A stretch of 7,225 nt of DNA from contig CAYXAK010000087.1 of the NCBI GenBank assembly GCA_964462585.1, forward strand, positions 1 through 7,225, written 5' to 3'. Under the pieces are notes generated by a model. The model worked only from the letters and a program-made list of their open reading frames with translations. It did no database searches and was not told where the DNA came from. Below are positions 1 through 6,299 of this stretch, piece after piece. Position numbers and translations under genes: made by a program. This DNA is from Halarsenatibacter sp964462585 (lineage in GTDB: Bacteria; Bacillota; Halanaerobiia; Halanaerobiales; Halarsenatibacteraceae). Every line of letters begins with the position of its first letter. The first letter of the stretch is position 1.

Positions 1-983
1 TTGAGCTGGAGGTGGAGAATATCGTTCTGGCCACCGGCAGCAGGCCGGTTTCTCCACTGGCTTTTTCCCGGACGGAATCACAGCGCATAATCACCTATGA
101 GGAGATAATGGCCGGTAACTGGCTGGAGGTCGAGAGTGTGGCGATAGTGGGGGCAGATGTAGAGGGAGCTGAGTTTGCCAGCCTCTACGACCGGCTGGGG
201 GCCGGGGTGACGATGATAGAGCAGGAGAATAGAATTCTGCCCAATACCGATGGCGAGATCGCGGAGTTTATGAGAGAGAATTTCGATGAGCGCGGCATCG
301 AAATTAAGACTTCAACCACAGTTGAGCACTTCGAGAAAAGAGAGGAAAAGCTTTTGCTGGAGCTGGAAGATGGCCGCATCGAGGCTGAGGTGCTGATATT
401 GACCGGGGCTCAAAAACCGGTGCTGCCAGAGCTGGGAGCCGGTCTGGAGCTGGAGTTCGATGAAGAGGGCTTTATATCCAGAGATAGGAAAATGAAGACC
501 TCCCAGCCCGGCATCCTGGCGGCTGGTGATGTGGTAGGAGGTATGTCCTCTGCTAATGCTGCCATGACTGAAGGCAGAGCGGCAGCGGCCACAATACTGG
601 GGAGAGAAAAAGAAGTGGATTACCTGCAGATACCCTATGTGTTTTTCTGCAATCCCCGGGTAACTGGCATCGGATTGAGAGAGGATGATGTTGAAGAAAA
701 AGATAGATTCGAGGTTCTGAGCCTGACATTTGATCACAATCTCAGGGCTCTTGCTGCCGGTGAAGAGGAGGGCCTGGCTAAACTAATAGTGGATGAGAAA
801 GAAGGAGTAATAGCCGGTGCCCATCTGGCCGGTCAAGGTCTGGAGGATGTCCACGGTCTGCTGGCAGCAGCTGTGCAAAATGAAATCTCACCGGAGGATA
901 TAGCGGAGCTGCCCCTTGCTCATCCCACCCGGTCGGAAATAATAAGTAAAATTTGCCGCCGTTATGGCGGCAGGGATGTTTGA
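1..983 (+). CDS. Dihydrolipoamide dehydrogenase-like FAD/NAD(P) flavoprotein, 5'-truncated
   Basis: Partial pyridine nucleotide-disulfide oxidoreductase. The reading frame is open to the left edge (codons from base 3), so the GTG at 12 is an internal Val, not a start. About 326 residues are visible; E3 proteins usually have about 460, so the FAD-binding N-terminus and redox-active Cys pair lie outside the window. Numbering from the GTG codon as 1: ATGSRP at 7-12, an NAD-binding beta-alpha-beta region at 43-70, the second FAD motif (ILAAGDV), and a C-terminal interface domain ending in AHPTRSE. That last motif keeps the His and Glu that form the catalytic dyad in E3 enzymes. The family reoxidises protein-bound dihydrolipoamide with NAD+ in 2-oxoacid dehydrogenase or glycine cleavage complexes. 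Two departures are visible: the NAD motif reads GADVEG where GxGxxG is expected, and the usual GRxPN loop reads GAQKP. It could therefore be an E3 paralogue with another substrate. No partner genes are visible. Confidence 0.85.
   Translation, partial: ELEVENIVLATGSRPVSPLAFSRTESQRIITYEEIMAGNWLEVESVAIVGADVEGAEFASLYDRLGAGVTMIEQENRILPNTDGEIAEFMRENFDERGIEIKTSTTVEHFEKREEKLLLELEDGRIEAEVLILTGAQKPVLPELGAGLELEFDEEGFISRDRKMKTSQPGILAAGDVVGGMSSANAAMTEGRAAAATILGREKEVDYLQIPYVFFCNPRVTGIGLREDDVEEKDRFEVLSLTFDHNLRALAAGEEEGLAKLIVDEKEGVIAGAHLAGQGLEDVHGLLAAAVQNEISPEDIAELPLAHPTRSEIISKICRRYGGRDV
936..972 (-). terminator. Putative Rho-independent terminator of the MBL-fold gene, inside the neighbouring CDS
   Basis: A perfect 7-bp inverted repeat, TGCCGCC at 954-960 and GGCGGCA at 966-972, has a 5-base loop. 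On the minus strand it is followed by the T-rich stretch AATTTTACTTATTATTTC, as expected for an intrinsic terminator. It lies about 40 bp past the minus-strand stop at 1011. No T-run follows it on the plus strand. The T-run is interrupted and the repeat also encodes the end of the flavoprotein, so the call is moderate. Confidence 0.45.
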
Positions 984-1010
984 ACTGTTATCTATCTGTA
1001 TATTTCCGAT

Positions 1011-1589
1011 CTATAGCTCTATCTTTTCTCCCGGTGAGAGCTGGCGGGTATTAAAACCCTCACGTTCCAGAAGCCTGATTAACTCTCTGGCTTCTTCCCT
1101 TTCATTATCATCCTGATGGTCATAGTGGTAGGGTATGACCAGATCGGGCTGGATCTTTTGGCAGGATTCCAGATATTCCTGATAGAAATCGGCAAAACAG
1201 GCGGTAAAGAGGACGCTGACAGCGCTGCCGGGCTGAGTAAACCGGGCGGCATCTGCCGTATGCAAAAGGCCTTTGTAATAATAGCTGAGTGCTTCATCGG
1301 ATCCGTAGCAGTCGATGGAGAAGGCCTGAATGGAGCCGGCGATCTCCTCGCCCGGCCTTACCCTTTCGGCTTCCAGATCAAACTCTCTTAAAACTGAACC
1401 GGGTGCAAAAATCGGGACGTCCTTCTCCCAGTATTTTATCTGTTCGGGATCGATGTGATCATCGTGTTCATGGGTTATGAGAATTATGTCCGGATCCAGC
1501 TGAGGTTTGACGGTAAAACTGGGATCGATGAGCAGGTTTTCAGTGCTGTCGACCTCCAGACAGGAATTGCCCAGCCATCTTATTTCCAC
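1011..1589 (-). CDS. MBL-fold metal-dependent hydrolase (UlaG/UPF0173-like, COG2220 type)
   Basis: A 192-residue cytoplasmic protein with no signal peptide. It opens with the short strand pattern typical of the UlaG/UPF0173 branch (MEIRWLGNSCLEV, then LLIDP at 19-23). The metal motif HEHDDH lies at 40-45. LLHTADA at 108-114 supplies a candidate bridging Asp113, and VIPYHYD at 151-157 supplies a late His155. It is shorter than most UPF0173 proteins (about 225 residues). The segment that normally carries the third metal-binding His, between residues 80 and 108, contains no His, so metal binding may be altered. The family hydrolyses lactones, phosphodiesters and similar substrates; the substrate here is unknown. 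The start is GTG, chosen because AGAGGTGA lies seven to eight bases upstream and the fold begins at once. It is divergent from the regulator gene and convergent with the flavoprotein, with 27 bp between the stops. Confidence 0.85.
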   Translation of the reverse strand: MEIRWLGNSCLEVDSTENLLIDPSFTVKPQLDPDIILITHEHDDHIDPEQIKYWEKDVPIFAPGSVLREFDLEAERVRPGEEIAGSIQAFSIDCYGSDEALSYYYKGLLHTADAARFTQPGSAVSVLFTACFADFYQEYLESCQKIQPDLVIPYHYDHQDDNEREEARELIRLLEREGFNTRQLSPGEKIEL

Positions 1590-1593
1590 TGGC

Positions 1594-1606
1594 TCTCACC
1601 TCTTTT
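1594..1606 (-). promoter_or_regulatory. Ribosome-binding site that decides the GTG start of the MBL-fold gene
   Basis: On the minus strand the sequence AAAAAGAGGTGAGAGCCA directly precedes GTG at 1589-1587. The AGAGGTGA core is a good match to the anti-Shine-Dalgarno complement at normal spacing. This supports GTG as the true start, since no ATG lies nearby in frame. Confidence 0.7.
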
Positions 1607-1638
1607 TATTCATTGGGTTATTAGTGCTGTCATTATTT

Positions 1639-1667
1639 ATGATAACCACCAGCCGGCTTTATATCAA
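1639..1667 (-). promoter_or_regulatory. Sigma-70/sigma-A type promoter for the MBL-fold gene
   Basis: On the minus strand, TTGATA (1667-1662) is separated by exactly 17 bp from TATCAT (1644-1639). Each hexamer matches the housekeeping consensus at five of six positions with ideal spacing. Transcription would start near 1632, giving a leader of about 43 nt with the ribosome-binding site at its end. No equally good promoter is seen for the divergent regulator gene. Confidence 0.65.
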
Positions 1668-1672
1668 GCTGG
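1649..1672. repeat. Inverted repeat overlapping the divergent promoter, possible operator
   Basis: CCAGC at 1649-1653 and GCTGG at 1668-1672 form an inverted repeat with a 14-base spacer, so half-site centres are 19 bp apart, close to two helical turns. The 8-bp palindrome AGCCGGCT (1651-1658) lies within it. The element covers the -35 and spacer of the minus-strand promoter and lies 46 bp before the regulator start codon, where a binding site for a local regulator would fit. The arms are short, so chance is possible. Confidence 0.3.
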
Positions 1673-1717
1673 AAAGACCATATTTTTAAAGCTGCCAAAA
1701 GAAAAGGGGAGAAATCT

Positions 1718-4700
1718 ATGGCTGACACGGTATTAAAGACCAGATTTATTCCTCCTCAGCTTCAGGAAGATGTGTGGATTGGCGAGGAACTGGAGAAAAA
1801 GATGGCAGAGTCCGGGGATTATCCGCTGACCATGATCACGGCCGGGCCGGGTTGTGGCAAGACCACGCTGCTGGCCGGCTACTTTAAAGGCCGCGATAAT
1901 TTTGCCTGGTACAGCCTGGACGAATTCGATGAAGATCCCGGTGTTTTTCTGCGCAATCTCCTGGCGGCTGTCAGTTATGATCGCGGGGATCTCAGCTATG
2001 AGGCCCATAACCATCTGCAGAATGTGGGCGAGCAGACCGGTAAACTGCAGTCGGCTCTGGACCTGTTTCTAAACGAGTTGCTGGAAAATTTACAGAATGA
2101 TTATTATCTGATACTCGATGATATTCATCTGCTGAGCGAAGGCGAGAGGGTGATAACGCTGCTCAACTATCTCATCTCCAATCTCCCGCCCCGGTTCCAT
2201 ATCATTCTGGCGGGAAGATACCAGCCCGAGTTTCCCGATCTGCTCAACTGGCAGCTTAAAAATAGAGTTCACATTATCGACGGTGAGGATTTTGCCCTGA
2301 GTGAGAATGAGATAAAGGAGTTTCTTGAACTGCGCCATGGCTGTAAACCGGGGCCTGAACAGGCGAATAAGATCTACAGCATTACTGAAGGCTGGACCAT
2401 GGCCGTCGATCTGCTGGGCAGGAGTGTGGACTGCAGCAGAGATGGAGCTTTGAGAAAACTGGCCGCTGCCCCCGGTGATTCACTGGAAATCATCTTCGCT
2501 TATCTGACAGATGAGGTCATGAGCGACCTTACCCCCTCTGAAAAAGATTTTCTCTATAAAACCTCTTTTCTGCAGGAGATAAATACCCGGGTCTGCCAGC
2601 GTCTATCTCCACAGCAGCTGGACGGTGTTGAACTGATGGAGAGGCTGGCCGAACACAGCCTTTTTGTGAAGAAGTACAGTTCCGATCAGTATAGATTTCA
2701 TCATCTCTTTCGTGACTTTCTGCAGAATAGAGCTGAGCAGGAGTATTCACCGGAGGATATGCATAATCAGGCCGCCGATATCATGGAGGATATGGAAAAG
2801 AACAGATGGGTGATCTATCATCTTCTGCAGGCAGAGGCTTACGGGCGGGCGGCAGAGAAGATATTGAAATGCGCTGACAGCCTGCTGCAGGCCGGACAGG
2901 TTGAGGTTTTGCAGGGGTTTCTGGATGAAATACCGGAGGAGATATTCCATAAAAACCCCCGTCTTTTTCTGCATCAGGGTGATATATACAGGATAAAAAA
3001 TGATTTCAATGGTGCTCTGACTCTCTACAGGGAGGCAGAAGATCATCTGACACAGAATCCACGGAATCGGGCTGAGGATGATAGAGAAGGTGATGAGAGC
3101 TTCCGCCTGGAGGTGCTGAAGCGGCTGGCCCTTGTCTATCTGGATACCGTACAGCCAAACCTGGCTGATGAATATCTGCAGAAAGTGGAGAAGATCAGGC
3201 TCGAGGACAGCAGCCAGAGTGAGGCGGAACTGCTCAGGCTCATGGCCGAAAACAAAATAAATGAGGGGCATTTTGAAGAGGCGGAAAAATATCGGCGGAA
3301 AGCGGAGCAGATCTCGCAGGATATAGAGCTGGAAAACAATCTGGGCGGCAGGGTGCAGCTGCGAACAGGCAGATTGAAACAGGCACTCACCACGCTGGAC
3401 GATGAGGAGCAGAAGAGGGAAGGCTCAGCCTGGAATATGCCCCGTTCCCATCGTGAGACCGTGCTGCTGCGCTCTCTTATATATTCTTTTCTGGGCAGAA
3501 GTCAGAAGGCTCTGGATCAGGCCGAAAGAGGCCTGGAGCTTGTCCAGGATTTCACCTCTCCCTTTACCGAAGCTGTGGCCAGGATGAGAAGGGGGCACGC
3601 ACTGCAGCTCAGAGATGGCTACAGTGCGGATGAAGCCCGCAGCTCCTATCAGCGAGCCCTCAATATTTTGGAAGAGATAGATCTGCGCCGGGGCAGGTGT
3701 GAACCTCTGATGGGGCTGGCACTGCTCGAGGCTTTCTACGGTGATAGAAATCTGGGTGAGAGATATGCCCGGGAAGGAAAGACCATAGCCCGGGAGGCCG
3801 GGGATGAATGGCTGAAGGCTCTGCTTTCGATCGCTCTGGGCATTAATCGCTTTCAGCAGGATAAGCTGGTCAGAGCCAGGGAAGATCTGCAGGCAGCGCG
3901 CAGGGTGAGCCAGGATACCTATGATCTCTACAGCCGTGCCATCTGCAATTACTGGCTTACCATCATCAATCACCAGGAGGATAAGCACTATCGTTGCCAG
4001 GTGACACTGCATGAGCTTCTAGATCTGCTGTCTGATAATGATCTGATGGAGCTCATAGAGCAAAAGACGCTCTTTACAGCCCGGGATCCTGACAGAATAG
4101 TCCCGGTGCTGCTATCAGCCCGGGATGGAGATGATAATTCACCGGTTGGGGGGATGGAACAGGTTTTGAGTTCACTCCTGGCCGAACTGGGTTACAGCGG
4201 CCTGGAGAGACATCCCGGTTACACGCTGAGAATATCGGCCTTCGGCCGCTGTCAGTTCTACCGGGGCTGGGAGGAGATATCGGCGGATGAATGGCAGCGG
4301 GAGAAAGCCCGAAGACTGCTGCTGCTGTTTCTGGTCCACCGTGGAGAGATGATTTCCCGGGACAGAATCTGCTCCATTCTCTGGCCCGATTCTGATCTGG
4401 AGAGTGCCCGCAGCAATTTCAAAGTCACACTCAACTCACTCAAAAAGACGCTGGAGCCGGACAGAGAGCCGCGCCAGGACCCCTATTTTATCAACCGCCG
4501 AAAGGGCTATTATGGTTTAAATGAAGAGGCCAGCTATTACTATGATGTGGAGGAATTTGAGAGGCTGATATCCCGGGGTAAAGGGGAAGAGCTGCCCTCA
4601 GAAGCGGTGGAATATTTTCAGAAGGCTGTTGATCTTTATCAGGGTGATTTTCTGGCCGAGGAGACCTATCTCGATTTTGTGCGTGAGGAAAGGGAGAGCC

Positions 4701-4975
4701 TCAGAAATAAATATCTTACAGCCCAGAACCGGATTATAGAGCACTTTTTTCAGAGGGAAAAATACGAAAGATGTATTGAGCACTGCAATCAGGCATTGAA
4801 AATAGATATCTGCTGGGAGAGAGCCTATTATTTTTTGATGCGCTGCTACCGGGCTCTGGGCAGGAGAACGATGGCCCTTAAAACCTATTCCCGCTGCCGG
4901 CAAATTTTACAGGAGAGAATGGATTTAAAACCGGGCAGAAAAATAGAGGAGCTGCGTGATAAGCTGAAAAGTTAA
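1718..4975 (+). CDS. MalT-type STAND ATPase/TPR transcriptional regulator with C-terminal SARP (BTAD) output
   Basis: A 1085-residue cytoplasmic transcription activator. The N-terminus has the MalT-family layout: KTRFIPPQL at 7-15, Walker A GPGCGKTT at 43-50, AWYSLDEFDEDP at 63-74, Walker B LILDDIH at 131-137, the strand ILAGR before the sensor region, then TEGW and YRFHHLFRDFL (325-335). Residues of about 350-800 are helical, TPR-like repeats, the ligand-sensing superhelix in MalT. MalT ends in a LuxR helix-turn-helix; this protein does not. From about 836 (TLRISAFG) it has an OmpR-like winged helix with SRDRICSILWPD and ARSNFKVTLNSLKK, followed from about 940 (YYDVEEFE) by a BTAD helical domain to the C-terminus, as in SARP activators. 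The expected mechanism is ATP- and inducer-dependent oligomerisation on promoter DNA. The ATG follows AAGGGGAG at six bases. Its own promoter is unclear; TTTATA-17-TATTTT at 1658-1686 is a weak candidate. The inducer and targets are unknown. Confidence 0.9.
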   Translation: MADTVLKTRFIPPQLQEDVWIGEELEKKMAESGDYPLTMITAGPGCGKTTLLAGYFKGRDNFAWYSLDEFDEDPGVFLRNLLAAVSYDRGDLSYEAHNHLQNVGEQTGKLQSALDLFLNELLENLQNDYYLILDDIHLLSEGERVITLLNYLISNLPPRFHIILAGRYQPEFPDLLNWQLKNRVHIIDGEDFALSENEIKEFLELRHGCKPGPEQANKIYSITEGWTMAVDLLGRSVDCSRDGALRKLAAAPGDSLEIIFAYLTDEVMSDLTPSEKDFLYKTSFLQEINTRVCQRLSPQQLDGVELMERLAEHSLFVKKYSSDQYRFHHLFRDFLQNRAEQEYSPEDMHNQAADIMEDMEKNRWVIYHLLQAEAYGRAAEKILKCADSLLQAGQVEVLQGFLDEIPEEIFHKNPRLFLHQGDIYRIKNDFNGALTLYREAEDHLTQNPRNRAEDDREGDESFRLEVLKRLALVYLDTVQPNLADEYLQKVEKIRLEDSSQSEAELLRLMAENKINEGHFEEAEKYRRKAEQISQDIELENNLGGRVQLRTGRLKQALTTLDDEEQKREGSAWNMPRSHRETVLLRSLIYSFLGRSQKALDQAERGLELVQDFTSPFTEAVARMRRGHALQLRDGYSADEARSSYQRALNILEEIDLRRGRCEPLMGLALLEAFYGDRNLGERYAREGKTIAREAGDEWLKALLSIALGINRFQQDKLVRAREDLQAARRVSQDTYDLYSRAICNYWLTIINHQEDKHYRCQVTLHELLDLLSDNDLMELIEQKTLFTARDPDRIVPVLLSARDGDDNSPVGGMEQVLSSLLAELGYSGLERHPGYTLRISAFGRCQFYRGWEEISADEWQREKARRLLLLFLVHRGEMISRDRICSILWPDSDLESARSNFKVTLNSLKKTLEPDREPRQDPYFINRRKGYYGLNEEASYYYDVEEFERLISRGKGEELPSEAVEYFQKAVDLYQGDFLAEETYLDFVREERESLRNKYLTAQNRIIEHFFQREKYERCIEHCNQALKIDICWERAYYFLMRCYRALGRRTMALKTYSRCRQILQERMDLKPGRKIEELRDKLKS

Positions 4976-5022
4976 GCGGGTTGAAGCGCAGATTATTTTC
5001 GCCTGAGATGATATAAAAAGGA

Positions 5023-5062
5023 GGCCGGACCCTGCTGAGCGGAGAGGGGCCCGGCCTTTTTT
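5023..5062. terminator. Bidirectional Rho-independent terminator between convergent genes
   Basis: GGCCGGACCC (5023-5032) pairs with GGGCCCGGCC (5047-5056) with one mismatch around a 14-base loop. On the plus strand six T residues follow at once, ending the regulator transcript 48 bp past its stop. On the minus strand the same stem is followed by TCCTTTTTATAT, so it can also end the thiolase operon, whose stop is at 5101. Confidence 0.85.
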
Positions 5063-5100
5063 GCCTTTTGCCAGTGAATGTGTCGACACCATTTGAGGTA

Positions 5101-6285
5101 TCAGCTGTTCTGAAGTTCATATATGAGAAAATAATTGGAAGCTGCACTGCCGCCAATGTTGTAACTGGCTCCGATTTCAGCCCCCTCTATATCGACCCCC
5201 AGCGGATCGCCCCACAGCTGTCGGGCACAGAGCACGGCCATGGAGACACCGGTAGCACCCACCGGGTGCCCTTTGGCCTTAAGGCCTCCAGAAGGATTGA
5301 TGGGCATGTCTCCGTCAGGTGCTGTGATACCCTCTCTGATAGCCCGGCTTCCTTCACCATCTCCAACAATCCCCAGTGCTTCATAACTTAACAGCTCGGC
5401 AATTGTGAAACAGTCATGGATTTCGGCAAAATCCAGATCGCTGACAGCAAGTCCTGCTTCATCAAGAGCTGCTTTTACCGCTTTTTTACCGGCCGTAAAC
5501 TCGTAATTGGATCTCTGATCCAGTGAGAGATGATCAGTCACATGGCTGCAGGCGGTGATTTCTACGGCTTTATCCTCATTACTTGCATTTTCAGCTGAGG
5601 TTAGCACTGCTGCAGCTGCTCCGTCAGATATCAGAGAGCAGTCATACATATGCAGTGGCTCAGCGATGACGGGATTTTTATCTTCAGGAAGGGATAATAT
5701 ATCTTCATAGCTGCAGTCCCAGGGCATCTGGGCCAGGGGATTTTCTGTGGCATTGCGGTGATTTTTGGCGGCAATGCGGGCGAAATCCTCCCGGAGATCG
5801 GAGATGGGAATATCGTGATATTCGCTGTAGCCGCGGGCAAATTCAGCGAAAAGCCCGGGAAAAGTCATGCCTTCGGCCCCCTCCTGAGGCCAGTAAGAGG
5901 CCTTTGAGAGGATTTTCATGGTCTCTTTGGTATCTCGGGATGTCATCTTTTCCACCCCGATCACCAGAGCAAAATCGATCTCGTCTGCCTCTAAGGCTTT
6001 TCTGGCCTCATCTATGGCGGCAGAGCCCGACGCACAGGCATTTTCCACACTGGTGGCCGGCGTAAATCTCAGGTTATCATCAATGGTTAAAGCATATGGG
6101 GCGAGATGCTCCTGGTTGTTGAAGCTGCCGGAGCTGAAATTGCCCAGCCAGATTCCCCCAATATCCCCGGGAGCAATTGCTGCCTCCTCAAGTGCTTCCA
6201 GTCCGGCTTCCTCGATGAGATCATATATACTATCTTCCAGCCGGCCAACGTCGGTGTGGCCGGTACCGATAATGCTGACACTCAT
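5101..6285 (-). CDS. SCP2-type thiolase (acetyl-CoA acetyltransferase family)
   Basis: A 394-residue cytoplasmic thiolase, full length for the family. Thiolases condense or cleave acyl-CoA through an acyl-Cys intermediate. Visible catalytic elements are Cys84 in NACASGSAA (nucleophile), His290 in EIHDCF and His340 in KAKGHPVGATG. Near the C-terminus the usual CxGGG motif reads NIGGS (Asn376), so the second catalytic Cys of classical thiolases is absent. Together with the HDCF motif this places it in the SCP2/archaeal-like branch (often named thiolase domain-containing protein), not the AtoB/FadA branch. Archaeal members often sit beside a DUF35 OB-fold/zinc-ribbon partner; none is present here, as a terminator follows directly. 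The ATG is preceded by GGGAGGT at seven bases. It is the second gene of an operon with the alpha/beta hydrolase, 14 bp apart. The true acyl chain is unknown. Confidence 0.9.
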   Translation of the reverse strand: MSVSIIGTGHTDVGRLEDSIYDLIEEAGLEALEEAAIAPGDIGGIWLGNFSSGSFNNQEHLAPYALTIDDNLRFTPATSVENACASGSAAIDEARKALEADEIDFALVIGVEKMTSRDTKETMKILSKASYWPQEGAEGMTFPGLFAEFARGYSEYHDIPISDLREDFARIAAKNHRNATENPLAQMPWDCSYEDILSLPEDKNPVIAEPLHMYDCSLISDGAAAAVLTSAENASNEDKAVEITACSHVTDHLSLDQRSNYEFTAGKKAVKAALDEAGLAVSDLDFAEIHDCFTIAELLSYEALGIVGDGEGSRAIREGITAPDGDMPINPSGGLKAKGHPVGATGVSMAVLCARQLWGDPLGVDIEGAEIGASYNIGGSAASNYFLIYELQNS

Positions 6286-6299
6286 TTTATCTACCTCCC
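6286..6299 (-). promoter_or_regulatory. Intergenic ribosome-binding site of the thiolase gene
   Basis: The 14-bp gap between the hydrolase stop and the thiolase ATG reads GGGAGGTAGATAAA on the minus strand. GGGAGGT is a near-ideal Shine-Dalgarno sequence at seven bases. There is no room for a separate promoter or terminator, so the two genes are very likely co-transcribed and the thiolase is independently well translated. Confidence 0.75.

Noticed and set aside
312..737. Minus-strand open frame of 141 codons inside the flavoprotein gene
   Set aside because: The opposite strand encodes conserved E3 motifs throughout; this frame is a shadow.
1613..1643. Possible plus-strand promoter TTGGGT with TATGAT for the regulator
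   Set aside because: The -35 match is only three of six with a 19-bp spacer, and the -10 overlaps the much better minus-strand -10.
1455..1736. Plus-strand open frame spanning the MBL gene start and the intergenic region into the regulator
   Set aside because: It overlaps the GTG start, promoter and ribosome-binding sites of real genes and has no recognisable domain.
2747..3271. Minus-strand open frame of 174 codons inside the regulator gene
   Set aside because: It is antisense to a clearly coding region with conserved MalT-type features, and no family is recognisable in it.
3425..4012. Long minus-strand open frame of 195 codons inside the regulator gene
   Set aside because: It lies wholly opposite the TPR region, has no recognisable motif or good ribosome-binding site, and reads as a low-complexity mirror of the real frame.
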